Source of the DNA: Campylobacter sp. RM6914
GTDB taxonomy: Bacteria; Campylobacterota; Campylobacteria; Campylobacterales; Campylobacteraceae
NCBI RefSeq assembly: GCF_004803835.1
Contig: NZ_CP012545.1
Coordinates: 744,001 to 808,000, forward strand
Reading direction: 5' to 3'
DNA length: 64,000 bases
Position numbers and translations under genes: made by a program. Shown here piece after piece: positions 28,015 through 39,792 of this stretch. Every line of letters begins with the position of its first letter. Position 1 is the stretch's first letter. Below the pieces are notes generated by a model. That model saw only the letters and a program-made list of their open reading frames with translations. It was not told where the DNA came from and searched no databases.

Positions 28015-28907
28015 TAAAATCCTTTTATGTTGTATTTTTTCATTGTTTGTTCAATAAGTTTTAGGTTGTCGTTACTTGGATTGCAAAGTGGCAGACGATA
28101 CTCTAATGTCGGTGTGAGACCCGCGATAAACATTGCCGCTTTTATAGGTATCGGGTTGCTCTCGCAAAATAAAACTTTGTTTATATCGTAAAGATTATCA
28201 TTTATAGCTTTTGCTTCTTTAAATTTTTCTTGCAATGCAAAATGTGTAAGATCGGCTATCTCATTTGGAAGTAAATTCGCCGTTACCGAGATCACGCCTT
28301 TGCCACCGTTTGAAAGGATTGGATAGTTTATGGCGTCCTCTCCGCTTATAACTAAGATATTTGGCTCGTGAGCTAAGATATCAACACATCTGTCTATGCT
28401 TCCGGTTGCCTCTTTTATGCCGATAACATTTTTGCAATCCCTAAAAATTCTAATCGCTGTTTTTGGTAAGATATCTGAGCCTGTACGACCCGGAACGTTA
28501 TATAAAATGACCGGAATTTCAACGCTTTGAGCTAGGGCTTTGTAGTGTAGATAAAGTCCTTCTTGGGTTGGTTTATTATAATACGGAGCAACTGAAAGTA
28601 TGCCGTCCGCGCCGTGACTTTGAGCAAATTGTGCTATATCGATAGCTTCATGAGTTGCGTTACTTCCGGCGCCTGCTAGTACTTTAACATTTGTGCCTTT
28701 GCACGCATTTACGGCTATTTCTATGCAAACGCGGTGCTCATCATGCGTTAGCGTGGCACTCTCGCCGGTTGTGCCTACTGGAACAACAACGTCTATGCCG
28801 TTTTTTATCTGTCTTTTTATCAGTTTTTCATAGGTTTCTTCGTCTAGTTTACCGTTGCGAAAAGGCGTTATAAGGGCGGTCATACCACCTTGTAAAATTT
28901 CGCTCAT
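28014..28907 (-). CDS. dapA: 4-hydroxy-tetrahydrodipicolinate synthase
   Basis: A 297-residue TIM-barrel aldolase condensing pyruvate with aspartate semialdehyde, the first committed step to diaminopimelate and lysine. The Schiff-base Lys165 is in IGIKEATGS, Tyr137 in YNVPGRTG, and the pyruvate loop in PVGTTGES (44-51). The length is standard. It overlaps the M16 peptidase gene by 4 bp and the reductase gene by 1 bp, so it lies mid-operon. It supplies meso-DAP for peptidoglycan. Confidence 0.95.
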   Translation of the reverse strand: MSEILQGGMTALITPFRNGKLDEETYEKLIKRQIKNGIDVVVPVGTTGESATLTHDEHRVCIEIAVNACKGTNVKVLAGAGSNATHEAIDIAQFAQSHGADGILSVAPYYNKPTQEGLYLHYKALAQSVEIPVILYNVPGRTGSDILPKTAIRIFRDCKNVIGIKEATGSIDRCVDILAHEPNILVISGEDAINYPILSNGGKGVISVTANLLPNEIADLTHFALQEKFKEAKAINDNLYDINKVLFCESNPIPIKAAMFIAGLTPTLEYRLPLCNPSNDNLKLIEQTMKKYNIKGF

Positions 28908-30151
28908 TGCTCTTCCTTTTTTAAGATTATCGTTGTTGATTTTTTATCGACAAAGTATTTTTGCGCCGTTTGTTTAAGCATATTTGCATCGATATTTTCT
29001 ATATTTTCTTCAAATTTATAAAGAGGGCTTATGTCGCCTCTTGCAAGATAACTTCCATATAAATTTGCAACTCTTGCCGAGCTATCAAACGAATAAACAA
29101 AGTCGCTTTTGATTAAATTTTTAACCCTTAAGACATCATCATCGCTTACTAAATTTTCTTTGAGATCGTTTATTAGCTCTTTGATCTTAATTTCGACATC
29201 CTCGGCCCTTACATCAGGGTTGCAGATGGCTAAAAATATAAATAAATTTTCATCTATACTGTCAAGATTGTATGCGTAAATTTGATTTACAAGCTGAAGT
29301 TCATCAACTAAAACACGCTGAAGTATAGAGCTCTTGCCGTTGCTTAGGTATTCGCTTAGTGCGTTTAATCCGATTTGATCATCGTGGTTAAACGGAGGAA
29401 TTTTATAAGCAATTGCGAGCATTTGTGTTTGTGTATCTTTATAGACAATAGCACGCTTAGCACCGTCTTGTTCAGGCTCTACGCAGTGTAGTTTTGGAAT
29501 TTTGTTTTTATTTTTTATATGTTCGAATTTCTCTTTTGCAAGCCTAAACGCCTCTTTTTTGCCGATATCACCGACTATTAGCAAGATTGCGTTTTGTGGC
29601 TGATAGTATGTTTCGTGAAATTCTTTAATATCTTTTATGTTCCAGTTTTGTATATCCTTTATAAAACCGATAGGCGTCCAGTGATATGGATGATAGATAA
29701 AGGCGTTATTAAACAGTCTAAAGTAAAGATAGCCTATAGGATTGTTGTCTGTTCTCCATCTGCGCTCCTCATGGACGACATCTCTTTCAGGCTGAAACTC
29801 TTTGTCTTTTAGGCTTAAATTTGACATAAGTTCTGCAAAAAGTTCTAGGGATTTTTCTAAATTTGAATTTGAACATTTGATAAAATAATGCGTATAGTCA
29901 AAGCCCGTGCTAGCGTTGTTTGAACCGCCAAAACCTTTAACTATCTCGTCAAATTCTCCGGTTTTTAAATTTTTGGTTGATTTGAAATTTAGATGCTCAA
30001 GCATGTGTGCGATACCACTTTTACCCATGATCTCGTTACGTGAACCAACTTTGTAAAATATATCTACATTTATGACTTTTGAGCCTTTGTTTAAAGGTAT
30101 GTGATAAATTTCAAGTTTATTAGCAAGTTTTAGTTTGTTAAATTTTATCAA
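28904..30151 (-). CDS. M16 family zinc peptidase
   Basis: A 415-residue insulinase-type (pitrilysin family) metallopeptidase. The inverted zinc motif HMLEH (residues 49-53, in [15 protein letters not shown]) is intact, with the third ligand expected in the [11 protein letters not shown] region near residue 125. The C-terminal half is the inactive M16_C domain (for example [19 protein letters not shown]). There is no signal peptide, so it appears cytoplasmic, like YmxG-type processing proteases in other bacteria. Substrate unknown. It lies 9 bp after pyrD and overlaps dapA. Confidence 0.88.
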   Translation of the reverse strand: MIKFNKLKLANKLEIYHIPLNKGSKVINVDIFYKVGSRNEIMGKSGIAHMLEHLNFKSTKNLKTGEFDEIVKGFGGSNNASTGFDYTHYFIKCSNSNLEKSLELFAELMSNLSLKDKEFQPERDVVHEERRWRTDNNPIGYLYFRLFNNAFIYHPYHWTPIGFIKDIQNWNIKDIKEFHETYYQPQNAILLIVGDIGKKEAFRLAKEKFEHIKNKNKIPKLHCVEPEQDGAKRAIVYKDTQTQMLAIAYKIPPFNHDDQIGLNALSEYLSNGKSSILQRVLVDELQLVNQIYAYNLDSIDENLFIFLAICNPDVRAEDVEIKIKELINDLKENLVSDDDVLRVKNLIKSDFVYSFDSSARVANLYGSYLARGDISPLYKFEENIENIDANMLKQTAQKYFVDKKSTTIILKKEEQ

Positions 30152-30160
30152 TTCTTGTCC

Positions 30161-31234
30161 TTACTTTCTAATGTCAACGCCGATAGCTTCACTAATGTTT
30201 GCGTAACCGTCTGCTTCTAAAAGTTTTAAAACCCCTTCGTTTATATCACGACAGATCATAGGACCTTTAAAGATAAAGCTTGTAAAAATTTGTATCAAAC
30301 TGGCACCCATTTTAATACGATCATAAGCCTCTTGTGCATTATCTATACCACCACAAGCAATTAGCACAGTTTTGCCGTAAAGTTCGTCCGCTACTGCTTT
30401 AAAAATTTCTCTTGATTTTTGAGTGATGACCTTGCCGCTTAGTCCGCCAAAATTTTGAAGTTTGGGTGAATTTGATAGAGAGTAGTCTATACTTGTGTTT
30501 GAAACGATGATACCGTCAGCACCGTTGGCTACGGCACTTTGAGAGAGCTTTATCGCTTTTTCGTGGCTTAAGTCGGGTGAAATTTTTAAAATAATAGGCT
30601 TTTTGGTTAAAGGTTTTATTTTACTAAAAAGCTCTGTTATAAATTCGCTCTCTTGTAGATCGCGCAAATTTGGAGTGTTTGGAGATGAGATATTTACTAC
30701 AAAAGCATCACAAATTTCACTAAAATCTTTTACTAATACTTCATAATCCTCTATCGCTTTTTCATTTGGAGTGATTTTATTTTTGCCGATATTTGCCCAA
30801 AGTGGCACTACGTTGGGATATAGTTTTTCTACTCGCTGCTTTATCTTTTGGCTACCGTCATTATTAAAGCCCATAGCGTTTTGTATACTCTCTTCTTCAA
30901 CTAAACGAAAAAGACGTGGTTTTTGGTTGCCTGGTTGCGCTTTTGGTGTAAATGTGCCAAATTCAAGATAGCCAAAGCCAAGTGCTGTAAGTGCGGCAAA
31001 CATGGTTGCGTTCTTGTCAAAACCACCACCAATGCCGATAGGGTTGTTGTAAATGCTTCCTAGTAAATTTTGTTGAAGTCTGGCGTCATTTATCACGCAT
31101 TTGTTTGCTAAAAAGCTAAGTGAGCCCGGAAATACACAGTTTGCACCGATCATTGTGATTTCAGCGATCTTGTGTACGGTTTCAGGGTCAAATTTAAAAA
31201 ATACAGACTTTAAAGTATCGTAGTTAAGACTCAT
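30161..31234 (-). CDS. pyrD: Dihydroorotate dehydrogenase (quinone), class 2
   Basis: A 357-residue FMN enzyme of pyrimidine synthesis that oxidises dihydroorotate with quinone. It has the class-2 N-terminal helical membrane-contact segment (YDTLKSVFFKFDPETVHKI), GGFDKNATMFAALTALGFG, the catalytic serine loop VNISSPNTPNLRDLQ, and the C-terminal FMN phosphate site GGIDNAQEAYDRIKMGAS. The ATG at 31234 has AGAGGA upstream and is preferred to 31252. It is co-directional with msbA and the M16 gene. Confidence 0.93.
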   Translation of the reverse strand: MSLNYDTLKSVFFKFDPETVHKIAEITMIGANCVFPGSLSFLANKCVINDARLQQNLLGSIYNNPIGIGGGFDKNATMFAALTALGFGYLEFGTFTPKAQPGNQKPRLFRLVEEESIQNAMGFNNDGSQKIKQRVEKLYPNVVPLWANIGKNKITPNEKAIEDYEVLVKDFSEICDAFVVNISSPNTPNLRDLQESEFITELFSKIKPLTKKPIILKISPDLSHEKAIKLSQSAVANGADGIIVSNTSIDYSLSNSPKLQNFGGLSGKVITQKSREIFKAVADELYGKTVLIACGGIDNAQEAYDRIKMGASLIQIFTSFIFKGPMICRDINEGVLKLLEADGYANISEAIGVDIRK

Positions 31235-31282
31235 TTTTTCCTCTTTAGGCATTTAAATTTGCTAATTTTATCAAAAAACGCC

Positions 31283-33007
31283 TTAAACTAATGCTTTGCC
31301 CTTAAGTTTTGCATAGACTTCACAGCTGTTTTCAAGCTCGCTATCTTTGCCTATGCCAACGATTTTACCTCCGCTTAAAACGGCTATTTTGTCGGCATTT
31401 TGCACAGTGCTTAAACGGTGAGCGATGATAAATATTATCTTATCTTTTCGTAAGTTGTTTATAGCACTTGTTATCTCTTTTTCACTTTCGTTATCAAGTG
31501 CGCTTGTAGCTTCGTCGAAGATTAAAATTTGAGGGTTTGCATAAAGCGCTCTAGCTATAGCAATACGTTGTCTTTGCCCGCCTGATAAATTTGTGCCAAA
31601 TTCATTTAAAATACTATCTATGCCATCATCCATTGCAGATACAAATTCATATGCGTTTGCCATTTTTAACGCATTTATAACGGCATTTTTGTCAAAATCT
31701 CTACCGTATGCTACGTTTTTAGCTATCGTATCGTTAAATATATAAACGCGTTGTGTTACAAGTCCGATATTTTTACGAATGGACGAGAAGCTAAAGTTGC
31801 TCAAATCTCGTTCGTTGATTAGTATATTTCCTTTAGTCGGCTCATAAAATCTAACAAGTAAATTCATAAGAGATGTTTTTCCACCTCCGCTTGAGCCCAC
31901 AAGCGCTATGAGCTCTGATTTATGCGCGGTTAAATTTATCCCTTTTAAGATGCTTTTTTCGTAGTAGTCAAGATAGACATCTTTAAAATTTATGCTTTCT
32001 ATTTTGTCTTTTAGCTCGTCTTGTCCCTCTTTTATCTGACTTTTTTTATCCATTAGCTCAAATGTTCTTTCGCTTGCCGCGATAGCGTCTTGCATTTTAT
32101 TATAGATATTTACCATACGTTTTGCGGGAGTATAGAGCATAAAAAGCGCTGTTAAAAACGAAAAGAAAGCGCCGACACTAAGATCGCCGCTAATGACCTC
32201 TTTACCGCCGATGATTATAACTGCGACTATGCCGATAGAGCCGATAGTCTCCATCATAGGGCTTACAAGCTGTTCGATTTTGACGCTTTTTAGATTTAAT
32301 TTAAAGAATTTATTGTTTTCTGCAACAAACCTTTCATGTTCGTATTTTTGTGCGTTATTTGCTTTAATTATCTCGATATTTGTAAAAATTTCGCTCAAAA
32401 CAGAGGTTATGTCAGATGTTTTTTCTTGTGAGGCACGAGAAATTTTCTTCATCTTTTTTGCAAGCTTTGATATCGGGTAGATTGCTGCAGGTAAGACAAC
32501 TAGCGCAAAAAAGGCAAGACTTGGACTTTGATATACTACCACGCATAAAAGTCCAACAACTGTGATAGACTCTCTAATAAGTTCAGGTATCATCGTAGAG
32601 ACTATGGTTCTTATGCGATCTATGTCGTTTATACAGCGACTTATCAGCTCTCCCGTGCGAAATTCGTTAAAAAATTTCATATCAAGAGAAAGTAAATTTG
32701 CTACTATTTTCTCGCGAAATCTCCTAATAATATCTTGTCCGATAAACGCCGTAAAATACGCTTGTGTAAATGCTCCGATATTTTTTAGAAGATAGATAGC
32801 TATTATCGCGTAAGGCAGGGTGTAAAGTAAAGCCTCGTTCTTTTCGACAAATATTTTGTTTAACACGGGCTCGACTAGATACGCGGTTGCGGCAGTGCCT
32901 AAGCTCGCAAATATCATGCCGATAATAGCTAGGATAAAATGTGGTACATAGTCCCTAAAATACGGAGTAAAACGCTTTAAAACACTTTTTAGATTAAACT
33001 GCTTCAC
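31283..33007 (-). CDS. msbA: MsbA-type lipid ABC transporter (fused permease-ATPase)
   Basis: A 574-residue half-transporter that dimerises to flip lipid A-core or a related lipid across the inner membrane. Six helices occupy about residues 25-310. The ATPase domain has Walker [10 protein letters not shown], the Q loop [11 protein letters not shown], signature [16 protein letters not shown], Walker [17 protein letters not shown] and H-loop AHRLSTV. I prefer GTG at 33007, which overlaps the cysS stop as GTGA with GGAG upstream; a GTG at 33019 is the alternative. MsbA versus another type-1 exporter rests on overall fit and context. Confidence 0.85.
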   Translation of the reverse strand: MKQFNLKSVLKRFTPYFRDYVPHFILAIIGMIFASLGTAATAYLVEPVLNKIFVEKNEALLYTLPYAIIAIYLLKNIGAFTQAYFTAFIGQDIIRRFREKIVANLLSLDMKFFNEFRTGELISRCINDIDRIRTIVSTMIPELIRESITVVGLLCVVVYQSPSLAFFALVVLPAAIYPISKLAKKMKKISRASQEKTSDITSVLSEIFTNIEIIKANNAQKYEHERFVAENNKFFKLNLKSVKIEQLVSPMMETIGSIGIVAVIIIGGKEVISGDLSVGAFFSFLTALFMLYTPAKRMVNIYNKMQDAIAASERTFELMDKKSQIKEGQDELKDKIESINFKDVYLDYYEKSILKGINLTAHKSELIALVGSSGGGKTSLMNLLVRFYEPTKGNILINERDLSNFSFSSIRKNIGLVTQRVYIFNDTIAKNVAYGRDFDKNAVINALKMANAYEFVSAMDDGIDSILNEFGTNLSGGQRQRIAIARALYANPQILIFDEATSALDNESEKEITSAINNLRKDKIIFIIAHRLSTVQNADKIAVLSGGKIVGIGKDSELENSCEVYAKLKGKALV

Positions 33008-34386
33008 GCTCTCTCCCACATCGTACCTTCCGGAGTATCCATGATACTTATACCCATAGTGCTTAGCTCTTGGCGTATTATGTCTGCTCTTTCAAAATTT
33101 CTCTCTTTTTTAGCTTCGCTTCTTTGTATTATAAGTTCGTTTATACGCTCTTTCTCGCTTTGACTTACGCCAAATTGAAAATACTCAAAGCTATCTTTTT
33201 GCGCTATACCGAAAATTTCATTTATAAATTTTATGTTTGCCGCTATTTGTGCTTTATAAATTTTGTCTTTTGGATTTTCATCAAGTTTTTCATTGGCAGT
33301 TTTTACAAACTCATCAAGTGCGGCAAGTGCTTTTGAAGTGTTTAGATCATCACTTAGAGCCTCTAAAATTTCAGCTTTAAATTCCTGACTTACATCTCCG
33401 GCGTTTACGCCTAAAATTCTCTTTTTAAGTCTATAAAGTTTATCAAGTCTTTTTTTGGACGCCTCCAAATCAAGCTCAGAGTAGTTAAAATTCGCTCGAT
33501 AATGACTGCTTAATAGATAAAATCTCAAGGCTTCTCCGTGATAGTGTTTAAGCGCATCTTTGACAAAGAAGCTATTTTGAAGACTTTTACTCATTTTTTC
33601 GCCGTTTATTTGGATAAAGCCGTTATGCATCCAGTATTTAGAAAGGTCTTTGTGGTTGGCACATCTGCACTGCGCGGCTTCGTTTTCATGATGAGGAAAG
33701 AGCAAGTCTATGCCACCTGCATGTATGTCTATCTCGTAGTTTTCGTCCCCGTTAAAATACTTCTTTATCATGGCGACACATTCAGAGTGCCATCCAGGGC
33801 GTCCTTTGCCAAATGGACTTTCATACCAGTTTTCATCAAATTTCCATAGCACGAAGTCTTTTTTATCGCGTTTTTTGTCATTTATATCAACTCTTGCTAT
33901 GGTCTCTAAGTCTGCACTTTTACCGCTTAGGCTAAGATACTCGCCGTCTTTGCTCGTATCAAAATAAATCCCGTCTTCAAGAGTGTAAGCAACATCTTTT
34001 TGAAGTAAAATTTGGATATATCTTATCATCTCTTCGATACACTCCGTAGCCTTTGGCGAGATGTCTGGCTCTAGGACGTTTAGTGCGTTCATGTCGGCTT
34101 TATAACTATCTATATAGTGTGAGGTTATCTCTGCTAAACTTTTATTACTTTCGCTCATTTTTTTTAAAATTTTATCATCTATGTCAGTGTAGTTTCTAAC
34201 AAATTTAACCTTATACCCCAAGGCTTTTAATGTGCGTCTGAGCATATCAAAGCTTATCGCAGATTTTGCATGACCTAAATGTGCATCATCATAAACGGTC
34301 GGACCGCATAGATAAATGTTTGCTTCGCCGTTTCTTATCGGCTTAAATTCTAGCTTTTCTTTTTTTACGCTATCAAAAATTTGCAT
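33004..34386 (-). CDS. cysS: Cysteine--tRNA ligase
   Basis: A 460-residue class I aminoacyl-tRNA synthetase. The HIGH motif appears as HLGH in [16 protein letters not shown] (near residue 35) and the KMSKS loop as [11 protein letters not shown] (near 268). The zinc ligands that select cysteine, including Cys29 (LCGPTVY) and the GWHSEC and HHENE segments, are present. Start and stop overlap murJ and msbA by 14 and 4 bp respectively, so cell-wall, lipid and translation genes share a transcript here. Confidence 0.95.
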   Translation of the reverse strand: MQIFDSVKKEKLEFKPIRNGEANIYLCGPTVYDDAHLGHAKSAISFDMLRRTLKALGYKVKFVRNYTDIDDKILKKMSESNKSLAEITSHYIDSYKADMNALNVLEPDISPKATECIEEMIRYIQILLQKDVAYTLEDGIYFDTSKDGEYLSLSGKSADLETIARVDINDKKRDKKDFVLWKFDENWYESPFGKGRPGWHSECVAMIKKYFNGDENYEIDIHAGGIDLLFPHHENEAAQCRCANHKDLSKYWMHNGFIQINGEKMSKSLQNSFFVKDALKHYHGEALRFYLLSSHYRANFNYSELDLEASKKRLDKLYRLKKRILGVNAGDVSQEFKAEILEALSDDLNTSKALAALDEFVKTANEKLDENPKDKIYKAQIAANIKFINEIFGIAQKDSFEYFQFGVSQSEKERINELIIQRSEAKKERNFERADIIRQELSTMGISIMDTPEGTMWERA

Positions 34387-35773
34387 TAAAAAATTCCTTT
34401 AAAAATTGTAAAATCACTATCAAAACAGTGCAAGCTAAGAGTATGAGAGAGATTTTTTTAAGTTCGATTATATCTAAAAATTTGCTCCATCCAAAAGCAT
34501 GGATATATAAAATAAGCTGCAAAAAGCCACCTATCGAGCTTGCTAGAGCTAAACCGCTAGCGGCTAAAAACTGCATTAAAATGACTGCTAATGCGAGATT
34601 TACTACAAGGCAGATTATAGAAATTTTAGCGGCTAATTTTTGTTGCATTTTAGCATAAAGCCAAAGGGAAAAAATTTTAGCCAAGCCAAAAGGGGTAAGT
34701 CCTAGCATGTATGCACTTAAGACTTGTGCGCACTCTATCGTGTTTTGTCTTGTAAAATTTCCACGCTCAAACAAAAGCCAAACTATAAATTCGCTAAGCA
34801 TTACGCCGCCTATAGTAGCTAAACTAAGTACGGATAATAACACATAAAAGCTTTTTTTAGTCCAGATAAGTGCGTTTTTTTCGTCTTTTTCTTTAAGGAG
34901 TTTTGTTATCTTTGGAAAAAGAGCTTGCGTGAGTGCAATGGCAAATATCGCAAGCGGAAGTTGAAAAATTCTGTTTGCGTAAAACAGATAACTGATACTG
35001 CCTGCCGCTAAAAACGAAGCTAGCCAAGTATCCATAAAAGCACTTATTTGCATAGCTGATGAGCCAAGTAGCCCGTGGTAAAAATTTATAAAAAATCCTT
35101 TGACATTTGCTCGTTTTTTTTGAGTATAAGCTTTTAAGCCACCGACAAAAAGCTTGCCGATACCGTTTATTTTCATAGCAATGATATGTGCTAAAACTTG
35201 TAAAACACCACCTATTACAACGCCAAAACTTAGATAGTAAGCAACTATTTTTTCGATTTGGTTGCGAGATAAGAGTAGGGCGACGATCATTGCTATATTT
35301 AAAAGTGCCGTAGAAAAGGCGGTCGTTGCAAAGTGCCCTCTGTATTGAAGCAACGAACCCATAAAAGTAACTATGTATATTAAACCAAGGTAGTAAAAAT
35401 TTATATTTACCAAAGGCACTGCTTCAAGTATTGCTTCATCACTTAGGCCGCTTGCGATTATACGTATAAAATACTCGGTAAAAAGATTAACCGCAAGAGT
35501 TAAAATGCCTATAAAAAATAAAAATTTTAAGAAGATTTCTGCTGCAAATATACCTTTTTTCTTTGCTTTGCTAAAATTTGGTAAAAACGCCTGCGTAAAA
35601 GCACCTTCGCCAAATATCCTGCGAAATAAATTAGGTATTTTAAATGCAACAAAAAATAGATCACTAAAAAGTCCTGCGCCCAATATAGAAGCGCTTAAAA
35701 GATCGCGCAAAAGCCCAAGAACACGCGACAGCATAATGCCTGCGGAATTTGAAAAAAAGCCTTTTATAAACAT
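34373..35773 (-). CDS. murJ: Lipid II flippase MurJ
   Basis: A 466-residue MOP-superfamily membrane protein with about 13-14 helices that flips lipid II to the periplasmic face. The N-terminal signature [19 protein letters not shown] and the following [22 protein letters not shown] are diagnostic. The ATG at 35773 begins the conserved region, so I prefer it to 35836; upstream is a GGCGGG-like ribosome site. It is the first gene of the minus-strand operon, divergent from the FapA-like gene. Confidence 0.93.
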   Translation of the reverse strand: MFIKGFFSNSAGIMLSRVLGLLRDLLSASILGAGLFSDLFFVAFKIPNLFRRIFGEGAFTQAFLPNFSKAKKKGIFAAEIFLKFLFFIGILTLAVNLFTEYFIRIIASGLSDEAILEAVPLVNINFYYLGLIYIVTFMGSLLQYRGHFATTAFSTALLNIAMIVALLLSRNQIEKIVAYYLSFGVVIGGVLQVLAHIIAMKINGIGKLFVGGLKAYTQKKRANVKGFFINFYHGLLGSSAMQISAFMDTWLASFLAAGSISYLFYANRIFQLPLAIFAIALTQALFPKITKLLKEKDEKNALIWTKKSFYVLLSVLSLATIGGVMLSEFIVWLLFERGNFTRQNTIECAQVLSAYMLGLTPFGLAKIFSLWLYAKMQQKLAAKISIICLVVNLALAVILMQFLAASGLALASSIGGFLQLILYIHAFGWSKFLDIIELKKISLILLACTVLIVILQFLKEFFNANF

Positions 35774-35925
35774 AAACCCGCCTAAAAATTTAAAACTATA
35801 AATAGTAACAAAATAAATTTTAAAAGGGAATAACATTTACGTTTTTCGTAAAATTTTGATAACAACAGGCTAGCTATGGCAAAAATTTGGCGTTTATACT
35901 AACCCAACTTTAATTATTTTTTTGA

Positions 35926-35931
35926 GATAAT
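35926..35931 (+). promoter_or_regulatory. Candidate -10 box for the FapA-like gene
   Basis: GATAAT preceded by a run of T (TTATTTTTTTGA) lies 30 bp before the TTG start at 35962. This is the usual look of a Campylobacter sigma-70 promoter, with a T-rich stretch in place of a -35. Confidence 0.45.
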
Positions 35932-35961
35932 AGCTGACATTTTTTATCTAAGGTTAAATTT

Positions 35962-37893
35962 TTGAGCGAAAACATAAAAGAGCAAGAAAATTTTCTAGCT
36001 CCAATACAAATAGAAACAGATTCTCCGTATGTCTATATGCGCAAACTTAGTGCGGATCACGGCATACCTGTAGAATTTATTGATTTTCGCATACAAAACA
36101 TCGTAACTTCTTATACTAACGAAGAAAATTTAGAACCGGTAGTGCTTAATGAGGACGAGCTTAAGATATTTGATGATGATGAATTTTTCTTGGATACAAA
36201 GCTTCACATTACTCAAAACTACCATTTGGAATTTTATGATAAACGTTTGGAAGAGCCTATAAAACTTCCTAAAATTTCTATCGGAGTAAACAGCCTTGTT
36301 ACTAAGATCATAGTCAAGGTTCATAGAAGTAACGAATGCAAGTATGTGCTCGGATATGAAAAGATAATGTTTGACTATATTGCCAAGCAACTTATGAAAG
36401 CCCAAATTTTGATAGGTATCAGAATGGGTGATGCAAAAGAAGAGTTGCTTCGTATAGCGTCTATTTTACGTGTAAAAGACATGATAGATACTGAACGAAC
36501 TTTTACCTTAACAAGCGGTATAAATCCCGTAAAATCGATCGATGCTCAAACTATATATCATTATAAAACTAAATTTGATAACGAAGAAAACAAGGACAAG
36601 ATAGACTACGCTAGTCGCGGGTTTTTGCTTGGTGTTATGGAAGATGAGCTGATAATAGAGCAACTAAAGCCAAAAAATGGCTCAAACGGACGTGATGTAA
36701 GGGGTAAATTTATATATGTCCCAGAAGCTAAAGTCGATGGTGAACCTGAGATAAATATAACTCCAAATATCATCCGCACAGAAGATGAGGTCTCGGTTAA
36801 ATTTACGGCAAAAACCTCTGGTTATGTAATAGAAGATAAAGGCGTTTACGACATACAAGATCACCTTGAGATAAATGAGATAAATTTTAAAAACACAGGT
36901 TCTGTTCAAACCGGACTTGACTCAAACGTAACCCTTGTCGTAAAAGAGACAGATGCTGTAAAAGATGCCATCGGAACAGGTGTAGTCGTGGAGGCTAACG
37001 AGGTTGAGATAAAGGGCAATGTCGCCTCAAATGCCGTTGTAAAAGCAAATCGCGTGGTTATAGGCGGGCAAACTCATGCAAAGGCTAAAATTTACGCAAA
37101 AGATGCCAATATAGGCATACATATAGGGTATGTTGAGGGCGATGACGTGAGTATCGATAGGCTTGAAAATGGTAGCGTCGTTGGCAAAAATGTAACGGTT
37201 AAAAGTGTCATAGGTGGTAGTATAACTGCTGAAAATATCTATGTAGAAACACTTGGCTCAAACTGCACATTAACTGCACAAAATTTAATAGAGGTAAAAT
37301 ACCTTCGCGGAACGAATAATAGATTTATCATCGATACTGGCAGGATCAAAGATGACTCTGAAGAAGATATGCAAACTTATGTTAAGCATATAGAGGAGCT
37401 TCGAGCCGAGCTTGTATCGATAAAAAAACATCTAGGTGTTAAGAAAAACATTATAGATGAAAACAGAAATTCTATCTATCTCATAAAGACCAAGGTTGAA
37501 GAGCTTACAAAGTCAAAGGTTATACCTCCGGTTACATTTATGAAAAAGCTAAAAGAGTATCAAGAATTAGTAACCGAGTATAACTCTTTATTAAAAGAGC
37601 ACAAAGATAAAAAAGAGCTGATACTTACTCTTAAAGAGAAGCTTAATGCTATGCAAAACAGCATTTTTGAAGCAAAGATAATCAACCGAAGCACTTGGAT
37701 AGACTTAAATGAGATCAAATTTATATTAGTTGACCCCCCTCAAAATATCACATACTCTACAAAACAAAATGAAATGGCTCGCGTTATAAGCCTAGAAAAG
37801 GTAGAAAATGAAGACGGCGAGACAGAATACAAAATAAAAAGGTCAAATCGCTTGGAAGAATTTGAGCAAAAACAAAAGCAGGAAAAAGAATGA
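35962..37893 (+). CDS. FapA-type DUF342 protein
   Basis: A 643-residue cytoplasmic protein of the DUF342/FapA family (flagellar assembly protein A). The central part (about 210-450) is a run of short beta repeats rich in V, I and G ([19 protein letters not shown]) forming a polymer-like beta-helix. A long coiled coil follows (about 460-570, [17 protein letters not shown]). The N-terminal ~200 residues are a separate domain. Family members in Vibrio influence FlhF and polar flagellum placement; that role here is inference. The start is TTG at 35962. The end overlaps ruvA by 4 bp. Confidence 0.82.
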   Translation: MSENIKEQENFLAPIQIETDSPYVYMRKLSADHGIPVEFIDFRIQNIVTSYTNEENLEPVVLNEDELKIFDDDEFFLDTKLHITQNYHLEFYDKRLEEPIKLPKISIGVNSLVTKIIVKVHRSNECKYVLGYEKIMFDYIAKQLMKAQILIGIRMGDAKEELLRIASILRVKDMIDTERTFTLTSGINPVKSIDAQTIYHYKTKFDNEENKDKIDYASRGFLLGVMEDELIIEQLKPKNGSNGRDVRGKFIYVPEAKVDGEPEINITPNIIRTEDEVSVKFTAKTSGYVIEDKGVYDIQDHLEINEINFKNTGSVQTGLDSNVTLVVKETDAVKDAIGTGVVVEANEVEIKGNVASNAVVKANRVVIGGQTHAKAKIYAKDANIGIHIGYVEGDDVSIDRLENGSVVGKNVTVKSVIGGSITAENIYVETLGSNCTLTAQNLIEVKYLRGTNNRFIIDTGRIKDDSEEDMQTYVKHIEELRAELVSIKKHLGVKKNIIDENRNSIYLIKTKVEELTKSKVIPPVTFMKKLKEYQELVTEYNSLLKEHKDKKELILTLKEKLNAMQNSIFEAKIINRSTWIDLNEIKFILVDPPQNITYSTKQNEMARVISLEKVENEDGETEYKIKRSNRLEEFEQKQKQEKE

Positions 37894-38444
37894 TAAAGGC
37901 TATAGAGGGTGTAATAACTAAAAAAGACCCCGGTTTTGTGGTATTAAAAACACTTAGCGGGATTAGTTATGGGGTGTTTATATCGCTGTTTTGTTCTGCA
38001 AAACTTGAAAGTGGAACCAAGATAGAACTAAATATCACTCAGATTATTAGAGAAGATGCAAATTTACTGTATGGATTTTTAGACATTAACGAACAAAAGA
38101 TGTTTGAAATGTTGATAAAACTTAGCGGAATAGGCGCATCAACGGCAATGGCGGTTTGTTCAAGTCTTACTCCAAATGGCTTTACAAATGCCGTGTTAAA
38201 CGGAGATGCCGACACGATAAAGCAAGTCCCAGGTATAGGTCCAAAGACTGCTCGTAGAATAATTGCAGAGCTAAGTGACGCAAAACTAATAAGCGAAGAG
38301 AGTGTGCCAAGTCATCAGTCAGAAGCACTACTTGCGCTTGAAGCGCTTGGCTTTAAAAGAGAAAAAATAGTTAAAATTTTACCCGAGTGCAAGAGTTTAA
38401 ATACTAGCGATCTTATAAAAGAAGCACTTAAAAAATTAGCATAA
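37890..38444 (+). CDS. ruvA: Holliday junction DNA helicase subunit RuvA
   Basis: A 184-residue protein binding four-way DNA junctions and recruiting RuvB. The N-terminal OB fold (about 1-62, [19 protein letters not shown]), the two helix-hairpin-helix motifs ([16 protein letters not shown] near 74 and [18 protein letters not shown] near 109), and the small C-terminal UBA-like domain ([19 protein letters not shown]) are all present. Length is slightly below the 200-residue average. ddl follows 13 bp later. Confidence 0.94.
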   Translation: MIKAIEGVITKKDPGFVVLKTLSGISYGVFISLFCSAKLESGTKIELNITQIIREDANLLYGFLDINEQKMFEMLIKLSGIGASTAMAVCSSLTPNGFTNAVLNGDADTIKQVPGIGPKTARRIIAELSDAKLISEESVPSHQSEALLALEALGFKREKIVKILPECKSLNTSDLIKEALKKLA

Positions 38445-38457
38445 ATAAAGGAAAAAT

Positions 38458-39495
38458 ATGAAATTAGGTATAGTTTTTGGGGCTAAAAGTTACGAACATG
38501 AAATAAGCATAATAAGCGCTATCGTGTTAAAAAATATCTTAAAGCAAGAGCTTACTTTTGTTTTTTGCGATGGGGAGCGTGACTTCTACCTTATAGAAAA
38601 AGACGACATGAGAGCGAATTTCTTTAGCACAGGCAAGTATAAAAAATGTAAAAAACTATTCTTGTCTCAAGGCGGATTTTACACACATTCACTCTTTGGT
38701 GTAAAAAAACTTGAAACCGAAATCTATATAAATCTTATCCACGGCATGGATGGTGAAGACGGCAAGATAGCGTCGTTGTTTGATTTTTACGGTATCGAGT
38801 ATATAGGGCCTAGACTTGAGGCTAGCGTGTTGAGTTTTAACAAAGAACTTACTAAATTTTTAGCTAAAAAAGCTAATGTCAAAACGCTTGAATACGAGGT
38901 TATAAAAAGAGGCAAGCTTCCTACTATAAATTTCCCCTTTATCCTAAAGCCGCTTAGGCTAGGAAGTAGTATCGGAGTTGGCGTCGTAAAAGATGAAAGT
39001 GAACTTGAATACGCACAAGATGTCGCATTTGAATTTGACGATGAGGTCTTAGTCGAGCCTTTCATTAAGGGTGTTAAAGAGTATAATTTAGCAGGCTGTA
39101 AGATAAATGGTGAGATTAAATTTTCTATCATTGAAGAGCCAAGAAAAAAAGAATTTTTAGACTATGAACAAAAATATCTTAGCTTTTCAAATGAAAACAA
39201 AGTCGCTAAAGCTGAAATTTCAAAAGAGCTCGAAGATGAACTAAAGTCGGCATTTGCAAAAATTTACGAGTGCGGGTTTGATGGAGCGCTTATACGTTGC
39301 GACTTTTTCGTTATAGATGATAAAGTGTATTTAAATGAGATAAATCCAAACCCTGGAAGCTTGGCAAACTATCTTTTTGATGACTTTGAGGGTGTTTTAA
39401 ATGAGTTGGCAAATTCACTTACAAAACCAAAAAACATCAAAGTTGATTATAAATTTTTAAATTCAATAGTGCATTCAAAAGGCTCAAAAGTATAA
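38458..39495 (+). CDS. ddl: D-alanine--D-alanine ligase
   Basis: A 345-residue ATP-grasp ligase making D-Ala-D-Ala, the substrate of MurF, whose gene lies 1 kb downstream. The N-terminal [14 protein letters not shown] corresponds to the family GGxSxEHxVS motif. The ATP-grasp region has [18 protein letters not shown] and [16 protein letters not shown], and the C-terminal metal site is [22 protein letters not shown] precedes the ATG. Length is normal. Confidence 0.94.
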   Translation: MKLGIVFGAKSYEHEISIISAIVLKNILKQELTFVFCDGERDFYLIEKDDMRANFFSTGKYKKCKKLFLSQGGFYTHSLFGVKKLETEIYINLIHGMDGEDGKIASLFDFYGIEYIGPRLEASVLSFNKELTKFLAKKANVKTLEYEVIKRGKLPTINFPFILKPLRLGSSIGVGVVKDESELEYAQDVAFEFDDEVLVEPFIKGVKEYNLAGCKINGEIKFSIIEEPRKKEFLDYEQKYLSFSNENKVAKAEISKELEDELKSAFAKIYECGFDGALIRCDFFVIDDKVYLNEINPNPGSLANYLFDDFEGVLNELANSLTKPKNIKVDYKFLNSIVHSKGSKV

Positions 39496-39531
39496 GAACG
39501 TAAGCAAATCATAAATAAAAATATGTTAAAT

Positions 39532-39553
39532 TTTACATAAAATTTTATGTAAA
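39532..39553. promoter_or_regulatory. 22-bp perfect palindrome upstream of antitoxin-like gene
   Basis: TTTACATAAAA is followed directly by its reverse complement TTTTATGTAAA. The centre lies about 19 bp before the ATG at 39562 and the right arm merges into the ribosome site AAAGAG. Placement is that of an autoregulatory operator, as is usual for Phd/YefM genes; a translation-blocking RNA hairpin is the alternative. Confidence 0.6.
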
Positions 39554-39561
39554 GAGATGTT

Positions 39562-39792
39562 ATGACTACGTTTAGTAAAGATGAAATTTATACCGCAACC
39601 GAGGTTGTGAGAAATTTTAGCTCTATCCTAACAAGGATAAGCAAGAACGAGATAAAACGCGCGGTTATCGTAAAAAACAACAAATTTGAGGCTGTTTTAT
39701 TAAACATGAGCGAATACGAACGTCTGGAAAAAGCGGTAGCCGTCCTAGAGGCTATTTATAGCTCTAAAAAGCGAGAAAACAATGGCGAGTAA
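39562..39792 (+). CDS. Orphan Phd/YefM-family antitoxin-like protein
   Basis: A 76-residue protein with the Phd/YefM layout: an N-terminal DNA-binding domain starting YTATEVVRNFSSILTRISKN, the core KRAVIVKNNKFEAVLLNMSEYERLE split over residues 34-60, and a C-terminal helix. Normally a toxin gene of the Doc, YoeB or RelE type follows. Here the next gene overlaps by 11 bp but is an alpha/beta hydrolase, and no toxin is visible. From memory, C. jejuni has a similar small gene at the same place between ddl and the hydrolase, so it may be a domesticated regulator of the murF unit. A perfect palindrome precedes it. Confidence 0.8.
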   Translation: MTTFSKDEIYTATEVVRNFSSILTRISKNEIKRAVIVKNNKFEAVLLNMSEYERLEKAVAVLEAIYSSKKRENNGE

